From Marinilabiliaceae bacterium (lineage in GTDB: Bacteria > Bacteroidota > Bacteroidia > Bacteroidales > Marinilabiliaceae): a stretch of 50,852 nucleotides of DNA. Below the pieces are notes generated by a model that had not been told where the DNA came from, did not search any database, and saw nothing but the letters and a program-made list of their open reading frames with translations. Where the stretch lies: the NCBI GenBank assembly GCA_021443545.1, contig JABUTU010000052.1:1-50852 (forward strand), read 5' to 3'. Shown here piece by piece: positions 28,391-37,270 of the stretch. Both the position numbers and the translations under genes were made by a program. The stretch's first letter is position 1; every line of letters begins with the position of its first letter.

Positions 28391-29266
28391 ATGGCTCATA
28401 TCGCTATAGTAGCTCCTTCGGGACTCATCAACATTGAATTGTTACAACGCGGAATAAAGGTCCTTGAGCAGGCAGGACACACTATAGATATAATGCCACA
28501 TGTCTGTGGCACTCCAAATAGAGTATTCAGTGAAACAGATGAGAACAGAGCATCTGATTTGATAAAAGCAATGACAATGCCTGGCATCGACATTGTTATA
28601 TGCACTCGTGGGGGCTATGGTGCTGTGCGCACAGCTCAGTTGCTGCCTCGTGGCTTTTGGTCTCACTATGATGGCCGACCTTTAGTCGGCTTTTCCGACA
28701 TCACAGTTTTTCACTCATTGGCAGCTATGCATGGGCATAGTACTATACACGGACCTATGATAAAACACTTTGCACTTAAAGGATTAGATTCAAATGACAT
28801 CAAAGCTACATTAGAGGCTATGGAAGGCAAAAGCGTAAAGATGACATTGAACTCTCATAGCCTCAATCGATTAGGGAAAGCATCGGGAACCCTTATAGGC
28901 GGCAATCTATCCATTCTATACTCTTTAAGAGGAACTTATGCCGATGTCCTAAAAAATCCAAAGGGAAAAATCCTTTTCATAGAGGATTTAGCTGAATATC
29001 ACTACCATATCGACAGAATGATGCAAAACTTGCGACTGGGCGGTGTTCTTAAAAAAATAGACGGATTAATTGTGGGACAGTTTACAGATATGAAAGATGG
29101 TTCTACTCCTTTCGGACTGAATGCATATGAGATAATTGCTGAAGCTATGAAAGGAACGTCATGCCCAATCTTATTCGGGTACCCCGCTGGTCATGCTGAC
29201 GATGTAAATTTTCCACTTCGTATGGGGAAACCGATTTCAATTGATGGTTTGTCAATCATAAACTGA
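28391..29266 (+). CDS. LD-carboxypeptidase (peptidase S66 family)
   Basis: S66 enzymes cut the L,D-bond of the tetrapeptide stem in murein recycling; MccF relatives cut microcin C. The 291-aa protein has the nucleophile region GFSDITVF (Ser in GFSD), the RGGYG segment before it, Glu in FIEDLAEYHYHIDRM, and His in YPAGHADDVNFPLRMG. That makes the Ser-His-Glu triad complete. No signal peptide is seen, consistent with cytosolic LdcA. It begins 5 bp after the kinase gene, so the two are almost certainly co-transcribed. This suggests the kinase may respond to cell-wall state, which is inference. Confidence 0.92.
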   Translation: MAHIAIVAPSGLINIELLQRGIKVLEQAGHTIDIMPHVCGTPNRVFSETDENRASDLIKAMTMPGIDIVICTRGGYGAVRTAQLLPRGFWSHYDGRPLVGFSDITVFHSLAAMHGHSTIHGPMIKHFALKGLDSNDIKATLEAMEGKSVKMTLNSHSLNRLGKASGTLIGGNLSILYSLRGTYADVLKNPKGKILFIEDLAEYHYHIDRMMQNLRLGGVLKKIDGLIVGQFTDMKDGSTPFGLNAYEIIAEAMKGTSCPILFGYPAGHADDVNFPLRMGKPISIDGLSIIN

Positions 29267-29311
29267 AACCAAAAACAAAATGTAAAATCTATTAAATACA
29301 TCTTATAGTAT

Positions 29312-29319
29312 TATCTTTG
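29312..29319 (+). promoter_or_regulatory. -7 box of the HTCS gene
   Basis: TATCTTTG fits TAnnTTTG and would give a leader of about 42 nt before ATG 29367. No -33 TTTG at the right distance. Confidence 0.45.
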
Positions 29320-29366
29320 TAACCTGAAGTGCAACAAAATGTACTGAAATTAGATAGCTATATGTT

Positions 29367-32300
29367 ATGTTCAGAGTTGTAAGTGCTATATCATTAATAA
29401 TATCATTGTCGGGCATCTTTACAAATGCTCAGAATGTCAAATATTATTCGAGTGAGAGTTCTATGCTCTCAAATAGCTTGATAAACCACATTATTCAGGA
29501 TTCTTATGGCTATGTGTGGGTCGCAACAGAAGATGGATTGAATAGGTTTGATGGGTCTGACTTTTTTGTATATCGTACAAAGGCAACGGATGTTTTTCAC
29601 GATGGGTCTGGTCTAAATGCAAACTATATCCAGACAATGTTTGAAGACTCCCAAAAGAATCTATGGATAGGCACCATTAGGGGACTACAACGCTATAACC
29701 GTACGAGCGACTCATTCGAGACTATTCCCATCGTAGCTATAGGCGATACCATTGCTGCTCATGTCACTGGCATTGTTGAAGACAACGAAGGACAAATCTG
29801 GATTGCTACAAGTGGCCGTGGCGTTCTTTGTTATAATGGTAGCGTAGCAACACATCCTGACAACTTTAAAGCTATAGCCTCACTTGATTTCATATCGTCC
29901 ATATCCTTTGATAAAAACGGAGACCTATGGCTTGTTGCTTTTAAGAATGGCGTTTACAGATGCAACACAAAAAGAGGTGCTATATCGCTGATAAAACTGA
30001 CAAGCACATCACAATTAAATGCTACTACATCTATCACCCACTGCGAGGATGGAAAAACATTCATAAACATCAATGATGAAGGCCTATACATCTTCGATGA
30101 AGAGAGTGAACGTTTTGTTCCTTCCGATATTACCAAGATATATGGCGCAGTTAATATATTCTCTTTCGCTTCAGACAAGGAGAATTATTACATCGGCACA
30201 GAGGGGAAAGGATTAATAACTCATCATATCAGAACAGGCAAAGGAGAAGTCCTCGATTATTATATTCCGCACGTCGATCTCAAAAAGGCCAAGGTTCATA
30301 GCATTCTCATCGACCGTGATGGCAATATGTGGCTTGGTTTATTCCAAAAGGGTATTCTGCTCGTCCCACGGCAAACGGCACACTTTACAACTTACAGCTA
30401 TACTCAAGGTGTTAAGAACAGCATAGGGTCGGGCTCAGTGATGAGTATATGCGCACAAAACGATGGCCGCCTATGGTTGGGTATTGATTCGGATGGCCTC
30501 TATTGCGTCGATAGTAATGGAAATGCAAATCATATTGAGAATGCAAATATGCCATCGACCATTATGAATATATATCAGAATGGAAACGACCTGTTACTCG
30601 CCTCTTATAACAAAGGTCTTCTCAAGTATAACATAACGTCAGGAGAGATAACATCTCTAAATGAGCCACTGAAATCTGCTCATAAAAACTACGATAATCG
30701 TACTACATCCATTGTTAAAGATTCACGAGGTCGAATCTGGGTCGGTTCGTTTGGTTGCGGTGTTTTTGTCTATTCATCAGACCTTCAGCATGCCATAGCA
30801 TACTCTTCAACAAGCGAGCGCGTTGATTACTCTCGCAACGAACCCGTAAACAACTGGGTTAACTGCTTGTGCACCGACCATAACAATATATGGATGGGTA
30901 CCTATGGTGGCTTATCATGCTATGACATTGGGAAAGAGTCTTTCATTGCCATTAGCGACACACTTAGAAATCACATCGGGAAAAGAGTTATATACAGCAT
31001 TGCTGCAGATGAAAAAAACAACAACCTATGGTTTGCTACCAATGATGGCATTTTCTGTTACAATCAAGATACGATGGAGTGTATCCATCTGACAGAAGAA
31101 GAGGGTCTTCCGAGCAACACAAATGTCTCGGTACGCACCGACAGCTTAGGTCGTGCCTGGATTGGAACATATAATGGCTTATCCTGCATACAGATAAATA
31201 AAGACCAGACATCGCATATCGATAATTTCCATTATCACAATGGATTGCAGGGTAACGAATTTTCAAGAGATGCTGCTATATACAACGCAAGTAACGGTCG
31301 CATGTATTTCGGCGGTACTGGTGGCGTCTCAAGCTTCAACCCATATGAGACTGAAGCAGATTCCATCGACCTACATCTCTTATTTACACAATTCTTCCTG
31401 AACGGTCGTTTTGCTGGTAACTGCGTCCCTGAATCTGGACCTATTAAGTTCTCTTCATCCGAAAAATCATTCAGCGTCGGACTTACTACCATGAACTTCG
31501 TCAATCCAGAGTTCGTCAGATATATGTATTATCTCGAAGGATTCGATAATGGATGGCAAGAGACCGCTTATGGTGATAAGCAGATAACATATACAAACAT
31601 CCTGCATGGGCAATACACGCTCCACGTAAAGGCTAATCTGGGAGGCACTATGTCGGCTGAAAAGACTCTCGATATAGAGATTCAGCCTTTATGGTGGCAA
31701 ACCAATTGGGCTATAGTCATATACTTGCTGTTGTTCATAGGGGTAGTTCTGCTTTTGTACTACCTCATACAACAACGAAAGATTATCCATCAGCAACTTG
31801 TTGACCAACAACATCTTCAAGAAATAGACGAGGCTAAATTCCAATTCTTTTTCAATATCTCCCATGAGATACGCACACCTCTTACACTGATTCTCAACCC
31901 TGTAAAACAAATGTTGCAAAACAACAATATGGAGGAATCGGCAAAGAAAAACCTGCTTATTATCAGTCGCAACGCTCAACGAATACTACGCCTTATAAAC
32001 CAGCTCTTAGATATTCGTAAGATAGAGAAGGGCCAATTTGCTGTTAGATCATATAAAACAGACATCTCAAAATTTGTAGAGAACATCCTGTCATCGTTTG
32101 AAAGCGTCGCTAATAGCAAGGGTATAGAGACGAATATGAGCGTTGAAATGTCCGACCGGATGGTTGAGATTGATACAACAAATTTCGACAAAGTCATTTA
32201 CAACCTCTATTCCAATGCCTTTAAGTTCACCCCTAATAAAGATGGTATTATAAAAACTCACATATACGAAGAGAAAGATTCCGAATATGTGATAATAGAT

Positions 32301-33458
32301 ATAACAGATAATGGACCTGGAGTGGAAGTGGAACAACGGTCAAGAATCTTTGATAGGTTTTATCAGGTGACTGGTCGACAAGACGCTCAATTCCTCGGTA
32401 CTGGAATAGGTCTACATCTCACACGAAGCATTGTTATGTTACATGGTGGCACAATTGCGGTTCTTGACAACCAGGAAAACTTTGCAACCGGCAGTACATT
32501 CAGAATTAGAATACCACGCTGTCAACCTGTTTCTGGCGAACAATTCAGCGCTAAAAATATTCAACAAACTGATAAAGAGGCCTTCACTAACGAAAATTTC
32601 TCCGCCTCGCTCTATGTTGAACAACCAGAGATGAGTAATTCTGATTCTAAGGTTCGAAGCACAACAAATCATAAGATACTGGTCGTTGATGACGAAGTAG
32701 AGATAAGTCAGTATATTACAGAGCAACTTCAGCGCAGATATAAGGTTACGACGTGTAGTAATGGGAAACAGGCATTAGACTGCATACTTAATGAGCCTTT
32801 CGACCTTGTTATAACTGATGTCATGATGCCCGAGATGGATGGACTTACTCTCTGTAAGAAGATTAAACAGAACCTACTTATAAACCATATTCCAGTAATT
32901 CTGCTTACGGCTAAACATTCAGATGCCGACAGGAATATGGGATTGCTCACAGGGGCTGATGCATATATCGCTAAGCCGTTTGATATGACAATCTTATTAT
33001 CAACAATAAAGAGCATTCTAAGCAACCGCGAACGCATCTTGAGCCGTTTTGCAAACTCCGCTCCTGACAGAGCCCAGATTCGTCATATCGAGATAAAGTC
33101 TGTAGATGAAGTTCTTATGCAAAAGGTTACCGACTATATAGAACAACACATATCAGACCCTCAGATGAATGTCGAGACACTTGCAGATCATGTCGGAATG
33201 AGTCGTGTTCATATGCATAGGAAACTAAAGGAACTGACAGGTCGCAGCGCACGTGAGTTTATACGAACCATACGACTGCAGCAAGCCGCAATCCTTTTGG
33301 GTGAAAAGAAACTGAATATATCCGAGGTTGCCTACGCCTTAGGGTATACTAACCTCTCACATTTCTCTTCTACATTCAAGGATTTTTATGGTGCCTCTCC
33401 TAAAGAGTATATGGAGAAACATCTCGAAGAAGAGTCTAAGAAAAAAGAGAGTGAATGA
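29367..33458 (+). CDS. Hybrid two-component system regulator (HTCS), polysaccharide-sensing type
   Basis: One 1363-aa polypeptide carries a whole signalling pathway. After a signal peptide (to NAQ, about residue 22), periplasmic beta-propeller repeats of the Reg_prop type recur (VWVATEDGLNRFDG, LWIGTIRGLQRYN, IWIATSGRGVLCY, IWVGSFGCGVFVY). A Y_Y_Y domain follows (YYLEGFDNGWQ), and a membrane helix lies near 778-798. The kinase has H box NISHEIRTPLTLI (His about 833), NLYSNAFKFTPN and GTGIGLHL. The receiver (about 1101-1216) has VVDDE, Asp1151 in ITDVMMPEMDG, and KPF. A C-terminal AraC-type helix-turn-helix ends it (ISEVAYALGYTNLSHFSSTFKDFYG). HTCS proteins sense oligosaccharides and activate nearby degradation genes. 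The esterase/GH43 operon 9 kb upstream is the only glycan locus in view. Confidence 0.96.
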   Translation: MFRVVSAISLIISLSGIFTNAQNVKYYSSESSMLSNSLINHIIQDSYGYVWVATEDGLNRFDGSDFFVYRTKATDVFHDGSGLNANYIQTMFEDSQKNLWIGTIRGLQRYNRTSDSFETIPIVAIGDTIAAHVTGIVEDNEGQIWIATSGRGVLCYNGSVATHPDNFKAIASLDFISSISFDKNGDLWLVAFKNGVYRCNTKRGAISLIKLTSTSQLNATTSITHCEDGKTFININDEGLYIFDEESERFVPSDITKIYGAVNIFSFASDKENYYIGTEGKGLITHHIRTGKGEVLDYYIPHVDLKKAKVHSILIDRDGNMWLGLFQKGILLVPRQTAHFTTYSYTQGVKNSIGSGSVMSICAQNDGRLWLGIDSDGLYCVDSNGNANHIENANMPSTIMNIYQNGNDLLLASYNKGLLKYNITSGEITSLNEPLKSAHKNYDNRTTSIVKDSRGRIWVGSFGCGVFVYSSDLQHAIAYSSTSERVDYSRNEPVNNWVNCLCTDHNNIWMGTYGGLSCYDIGKESFIAISDTLRNHIGKRVIYSIAADEKNNNLWFATNDGIFCYNQDTMECIHLTEEEGLPSNTNVSVRTDSLGRAWIGTYNGLSCIQINKDQTSHIDNFHYHNGLQGNEFSRDAAIYNASNGRMYFGGTGGVSSFNPYETEADSIDLHLLFTQFFLNGRFAGNCVPESGPIKFSSSEKSFSVGLTTMNFVNPEFVRYMYYLEGFDNGWQETAYGDKQITYTNILHGQYTLHVKANLGGTMSAEKTLDIEIQPLWWQTNWAIVIYLLLFIGVVLLLYYLIQQRKIIHQQLVDQQHLQEIDEAKFQFFFNISHEIRTPLTLILNPVKQMLQNNNMEESAKKNLLIISRNAQRILRLINQLLDIRKIEKGQFAVRSYKTDISKFVENILSSFESVANSKGIETNMSVEMSDRMVEIDTTNFDKVIYNLYSNAFKFTPNKDGIIKTHIYEEKDSEYVIIDITDNGPGVEVEQRSRIFDRFYQVTGRQDAQFLGTGIGLHLTRSIVMLHGGTIAVLDNQENFATGSTFRIRIPRCQPVSGEQFSAKNIQQTDKEAFTNENFSASLYVEQPEMSNSDSKVRSTTNHKILVVDDEVEISQYITEQLQRRYKVTTCSNGKQALDCILNEPFDLVITDVMMPEMDGLTLCKKIKQNLLINHIPVILLTAKHSDADRNMGLLTGADAYIAKPFDMTILLSTIKSILSNRERILSRFANSAPDRAQIRHIEIKSVDEVLMQKVTDYIEQHISDPQMNVETLADHVGMSRVHMHRKLKELTGRSAREFIRTIRLQQAAILLGEKKLNISEVAYALGYTNLSHFSSTFKDFYGASPKEYMEKHLEEESKKKESE

Positions 33459-33492
33459 TAATAGATTGACTAACTATTCAGTCAAATTGAAA

Positions 33493-34434
33493 ATGAAACA
33501 ACTTAAAATAACATTGCTGGTAGCTGCTATGGCAATACTGGTATCAGCTTGTTCGTGTAATAAATCAAAGCAACAGCAAGATTATCCACAAATAGATACA
33601 ACAATAGCGATTATACCACAACCGACACCATCGGACCCATCAAAAAGTACAGATATATTGTTCACACAATGGGTGCTTGTCGGCTTATATGAAAATGATA
33701 ATATTACGATTGAGTTAAATGACGATTCGACCTGCTCTATTTCACGTCATAAGCAATTCGATACTACAATAACATTCTGCGGAACATATGTGCAGAACGA
33801 GAATTATCTGACCTTAATCGTCAAGCCTGAGTTTGACGAGAATACTGATTACGTAACAATCAAAGCAAAGTATAAAAGGATAGATTCTCATTATATCCAT
33901 ATCACGTTCTCTAACGGCTTTGTCGATAATGTCAGCGGCTATTTCTTCGACTCAGAATATAGTGGTGAATACCCGACAAGTGCCTCTGCTAAAAATTTCA
34001 AAGAGTTGCTAAGAGCAGTTCAAGAGTATAATTTTGATATGGAGGCATATTCACTAAATTCTGTTTTTCATTCCTCAGACGAGCAAGTTTTCATAGATGA
34101 AGAAAACAGATATATGAGGTTTTGCAACAAAGAGAATAACCTTGAAGTTCAAGCTTGCTACTGGGAGTTAGGTTGTAATAGATATCTCATCGGTATTGTT
34201 GCCTCTACTGATGGCGTTTCAAACTATACAAATTTCAATTACATCGACCTTAACAGACATACCATAAAATGGGCGGGTAGATTATTCAATTTTCCCAAAG
34301 AGATTGATGACGATGAAGCCCCACTATACTATTCTCTGCCCCATCAAGGAACAGATGATATAACACTTAAAGATGTTGGATCAGGTAAAGAATACCTCCT
34401 TAAGTTCACAGGAAGAGAGTTCAATCCCAAATAA
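33493..34434 (+). CDS. Hypothetical lipoprotein with lipocalin-like N-terminal part
   Basis: The 313-aa product has a signal peptide with lipobox LVSAC (Cys20). The segment QWVLVGLYENDNITIELNDD through YVQNENYLTLIV (about 55-115) has the W-x-L-x-G-x-Y opening and short beta-strands of lipocalin-like Bacteroidetes lipoproteins. The C-terminal half (about 190-313) is unassigned. ATG 33493 is chosen because it begins the signal peptide; the frame is open back into the HTCS gene. It follows the HTCS gene by 34 bp and precedes the trp promoter. Function unknown. Confidence 0.72.
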   Translation: MKQLKITLLVAAMAILVSACSCNKSKQQQDYPQIDTTIAIIPQPTPSDPSKSTDILFTQWVLVGLYENDNITIELNDDSTCSISRHKQFDTTITFCGTYVQNENYLTLIVKPEFDENTDYVTIKAKYKRIDSHYIHITFSNGFVDNVSGYFFDSEYSGEYPTSASAKNFKELLRAVQEYNFDMEAYSLNSVFHSSDEQVFIDEENRYMRFCNKENNLEVQACYWELGCNRYLIGIVASTDGVSNYTNFNYIDLNRHTIKWAGRLFNFPKEIDDDEAPLYYSLPHQGTDDITLKDVGSGKEYLLKFTGREFNPK

Positions 34435-34448
34435 AATTCACACTCTTC

Positions 34449-34479
34449 TTTGAAAAGCAAAATAATTTCATTTACTTTG
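34449..34479 (+). promoter_or_regulatory. Promoter of the trp operon
   Basis: TTTG (34449-34452), exactly 19 bp, then TTACTTTG (34472-34479), one base from TAnnTTTG. It lies just past the lipoprotein stop and about 20 bp before the leader peptide ATG. Confidence 0.65.
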
Positions 34480-34498
34480 TGCCACAAGTAACAAATAG

Positions 34499-34570
34499 AT
34501 GATTTCAATAAATATGATATGGCGATGGTGGCTTCCACTCAAATCTTCAACAACAGGAGATAACGCTTGA
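34499..34570 (+). CDS. trpL: Trp operon leader peptide with three Trp codons
   Basis: A 23-codon frame starts at ATG 34499 (or ATG 34514) and reads MIWRWWLP near its middle. Trp codons lie at 34520, 34526 and 34529 and the stop TGA at 34568-34570. Three Trp in four residues, between a promoter and a terminator, directly before trpFBA, is the hallmark of ribosome-mediated attenuation. Over the Trp codons a small hairpin GTGG-CTT-CCAC (34528-34538) could act as the pause structure. Confidence 0.85.
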   Translation: MISINMIWRWWLPLKSSTTGDNA

Positions 34571-34596
34571 CCATGTCTGTTTAAATAACAAAATAC

Positions 34597-34634
34597 AAAG
34601 GTCTTGCCGTACTCCACGGCAAGACCTTTAATTT
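34597..34634 (+). terminator. Trp attenuator terminator, with competing antiterminator
   Basis: A perfect 14-bp stem AAAGGTCTTGCCGT (34597-34610) with its complement (34616-34629) closes a 5-nt loop and is followed by AATTTT. It ends 18 bp before trpF. A competing pairing exists: GGAG (34556-34559) with CTCC (34612-34615), GC (34565-34566) with GC (34606-34607), and GACC (34569-34572) with GGTC (34600-34603). The upstream strand of that pairing overlaps the leader stop codon. A ribosome reaching the stop would hide it and allow termination, whereas one stalled at the Trp codons would leave it free. Confidence 0.85.
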
Positions 34635-34651
34635 TACCTAATAACAATGCT

Positions 34652-35275
34652 ATGGTAAAAATAAAAATTTGTGGAATGACTGATATTGATAATGTCAGTA
34701 AGATTCTCTTCTTGAAACCAGACTACCTTGGGTTTATTTTTTATCCAAAGTCGCCACGTTATGTCGTTGGTAGTCTAAAGCCTGAAATGCTCAGCATCAT
34801 ACCAAGCCGGGTACATCGCGTTGGACTATTTGTCAATGCCAGCGAGACTGAGATACGTCAGACAGCGCAGACATGGGGTTTGCAGACAATTCAAATGCAT
34901 GGTGACGAACCCCCGTCTCTATGTAAGGCTATACACGATGCTGGTTTTGAAGTAATAAAGGCTTTTCATATTGAGACAGCCCGCGACTTTGAAAATGTCA
35001 GTGAGTATGCAGAGTGCGCTGATTATTATCTGTTCGACACTAAATCTGCCTCATATGGTGGTAGTGGACAGGGATTTGATTGGCAGCTTATTCTTAGACA
35101 GCCTATTCGCAAACCTTGGTTTGTGGCAGGAGGAATTGGTCCTGATAATATAGAAGAGGCTGCACAATGTGGAGCCTACGCAATAGACTTAAATAGTCGC
35201 TTTGAAATATCTCCTGGAATTAAGGATTACGATATATTGCGCGAGTCTATTGGAAGAATTAAAAACAAGAAATAA
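34652..35275 (+). CDS. trpF: Phosphoribosylanthranilate isomerase
   Basis: TrpF performs the Amadori rearrangement of phosphoribosylanthranilate. The 207-aa TIM barrel starts [10 protein letters not shown] with catalytic Cys7. [19 protein letters not shown] and IQMHGDE follow. [20 protein letters not shown] carries the catalytic Asp, and the phosphate-binding end is [15 protein letters not shown] with [11 protein letters not shown] 34652 is chosen; the in-frame TTG at 34604 lies inside the terminator stem. It is first in the operon behind the attenuator, 16 bp before trpB. Confidence 0.97.
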   Translation: MVKIKICGMTDIDNVSKILFLKPDYLGFIFYPKSPRYVVGSLKPEMLSIIPSRVHRVGLFVNASETEIRQTAQTWGLQTIQMHGDEPPSLCKAIHDAGFEVIKAFHIETARDFENVSEYAECADYYLFDTKSASYGGSGQGFDWQLILRQPIRKPWFVAGGIGPDNIEEAAQCGAYAIDLNSRFEISPGIKDYDILRESIGRIKNKK

Positions 35276-35291
35276 TAAAACACAGGTTATA

Positions 35292-36479
35292 ATGTCAAAA
35301 TACCAAGTAAATAACAATGGATACTATGGCAGATTTGGAGGACAATATGTCCCTGAGATGCTTTATCCAAACGTTGAAACTCTTCGCCATTCTTATCTCG
35401 ATATAATAAATTCCGATAGTTTCCAAAAGGAGTACAAAGAGCTACTTAAGAATTATGTCGGACGCCCAACACCTCTTACTCTTGCCAAACGTATGTCAGC
35501 AGAGTATAATGCAAATATCTGGCTTAAAAGAGAAGATTGTGCCCATACAGGAGCGCATAAAATCAACAATGCCATAGGACAGATTCTAATCGCACGTCAT
35601 ATGGGGAAGACTCGTATTATTGCAGAGACGGGTGCCGGACAACATGGTGTTGCAACAGCTACGGTGTGTGCTATGTTCGGAATGAAATGTGCTGTATATA
35701 TGGGGGAGGTCGACATTGAGCGGCAGGCTCCCAACGTTGCCCGAATGAAAATGTTGGGCGCCGAGGTAATACCCGCTGTCTCAGGAAATATGACTCTTAA
35801 AGATGCTACAAACGAAGCTTTGCGCGACTGGATATCAAATCCTGAGGATACTTTCTACCTCATCGGATCAGTCGTCGGACCTCATCCCTACCCTGATATG
35901 GTTGCCAAACTGCAAGCAATAATATCAGAAGAGAGTAAAAGTCAGTTTAGAGAACAGAGCGGAGGTAAAGACCTGCCAGATTACGTCGTCGCCTGCATAG
36001 GTGGTGGCTCAAATGCAGCAGGTTCGTTCTACTACTATCTAAATGACGAAAACGTCAGATTAATAGCAATAGAAGCAGCAGGATTAGGTCTTAACTCCAA
36101 AGATACAGCCGCATCAATCAGTCGTGGTTCTGAAGGCATAATACATGGCTCACGAACTATGCTGATGCAGACTGATGATGGACAGATTATAGAACCATAT
36201 TCCATATCTGCTGGACTCGACTATCCTGGTGTCGGCCCTCTCCACTCTTTCCTCTCCGAATGTGGAAGAGAGACAGTGCTTGCCGCAACTGACCAAGAGG
36301 CTCTCGACGCAGCTATAGAACTGACACGTCTCGAAGGTATCATCCCCGCTCTCGAGAGTGCTCACGCTTTGGCGGGTCTGCGCAAATTAAAACTTAAAAA
36401 GAATGATAACGTGATTGTTACTATTTCTGGTCGCGGAGACAAAGATATGGCAACATACATGAATAGGTTCAATCTATAA
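35292..36479 (+). CDS. trpB: Tryptophan synthase beta chain
   Basis: TrpB joins indole and serine using PLP. The 395-aa protein begins [14 protein letters not shown], and the PLP lysine is Lys90 in [18 protein letters not shown]. The phosphate-binding [21 protein letters not shown] and the C-terminal SGRGDKDM are all present. The start at 35292 fits the family; the frame is open upstream into trpF but without homology. It lies between trpF and trpA. Confidence 0.98.
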   Translation: MSKYQVNNNGYYGRFGGQYVPEMLYPNVETLRHSYLDIINSDSFQKEYKELLKNYVGRPTPLTLAKRMSAEYNANIWLKREDCAHTGAHKINNAIGQILIARHMGKTRIIAETGAGQHGVATATVCAMFGMKCAVYMGEVDIERQAPNVARMKMLGAEVIPAVSGNMTLKDATNEALRDWISNPEDTFYLIGSVVGPHPYPDMVAKLQAIISEESKSQFREQSGGKDLPDYVVACIGGGSNAAGSFYYYLNDENVRLIAIEAAGLGLNSKDTAASISRGSEGIIHGSRTMLMQTDDGQIIEPYSISAGLDYPGVGPLHSFLSECGRETVLAATDQEALDAAIELTRLEGIIPALESAHALAGLRKLKLKKNDNVIVTISGRGDKDMATYMNRFNL

Positions 36480-36489
36480 TTCTTATACC

Positions 36490-37260
36490 ATGAATAGATT
36501 AGATGCATTACTACAACAAAAAGACAATTTGCTCTCTATATATTTCACGGCTGGCTACCCAAGCCTCAATGATACAATGAAAATCCTTGAGGGACTTAAC
36601 AATGCTGGTGCCGATTTTGTTGAGATTGGAATGCCATTTTCAGATCCTCTCGCTGACGGCCCTGTCATACAACGCGCCAGTCTCGACGCCTTGAATAATG
36701 GAATTAGCATCAAAAAGATGTTTGAACAGATAAGAGATATGCGACGGAGCATCACTATCCCTGTTGTCCTTATGGGTTATATAAATCCCATAATGCATTT
36801 TGGTATGGAGAATTTCGTCTCCAAATGTCAAGCGGTTGGAGTAGATGGCTTAATACTACCTGATTTGCCATGGGATGAATATGTTGAAAAATATAAAGCT
36901 ATGATGGATAATGCCAGTATCCGTTTCATTCCACTTATTGCGCCTCAAACCCCAGACGACCGTGTACGGCATATCGATGAAAAATGTGATGGATTCATTT
37001 ATATGGTTGCATCTGCTGGCATCACTGGCAAAATCAATACATCTGAAGATTATCGCACAAAGTACTTCAACCGCATACGCAACCTTAAGTTGCGCAATAA
37101 GACCTTAATAGGTTTCGGTATCACGGATAATGCTGGATATAAACACGCCTGTCAACATGCTTCAGGAGCTATTGTTGGCACAGCGTTTATCAAGCACATT
37201 CAAGAAAAAGGTGCTTCAGCCGAAAGTATCAACAGTTTTATCAGTAGATTAAAAGGTTAA
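36490..37260 (+). CDS. trpA: Tryptophan synthase alpha chain
   Basis: TrpA cleaves indole-3-glycerol phosphate to indole, channelled to TrpB. The 256-aa TIM barrel has catalytic Glu45 and Asp56 in VEIGMPFSDPLADGPVIQ. Other family segments are MGYINPIMHFG, LILPDLPWDEY, YMVASAGITGK and the phosphate loop VGTAFIKHI. It starts 10 bp after trpB and is followed 10 bp later by the P-type ATPase. Confidence 0.97.
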   Translation: MNRLDALLQQKDNLLSIYFTAGYPSLNDTMKILEGLNNAGADFVEIGMPFSDPLADGPVIQRASLDALNNGISIKKMFEQIRDMRRSITIPVVLMGYINPIMHFGMENFVSKCQAVGVDGLILPDLPWDEYVEKYKAMMDNASIRFIPLIAPQTPDDRVRHIDEKCDGFIYMVASAGITGKINTSEDYRTKYFNRIRNLKLRNKTLIGFGITDNAGYKHACQHASGAIVGTAFIKHIQEKGASAESINSFISRLKG

Positions 37261-37270
37261 TCAAGACTCA

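Noticed and set aside
34604..34651. TTG start for trpF at 34604
   Set aside because: It lies inside the attenuator stem and the extra residues do not match the family; ATG 34652 begins the barrel.
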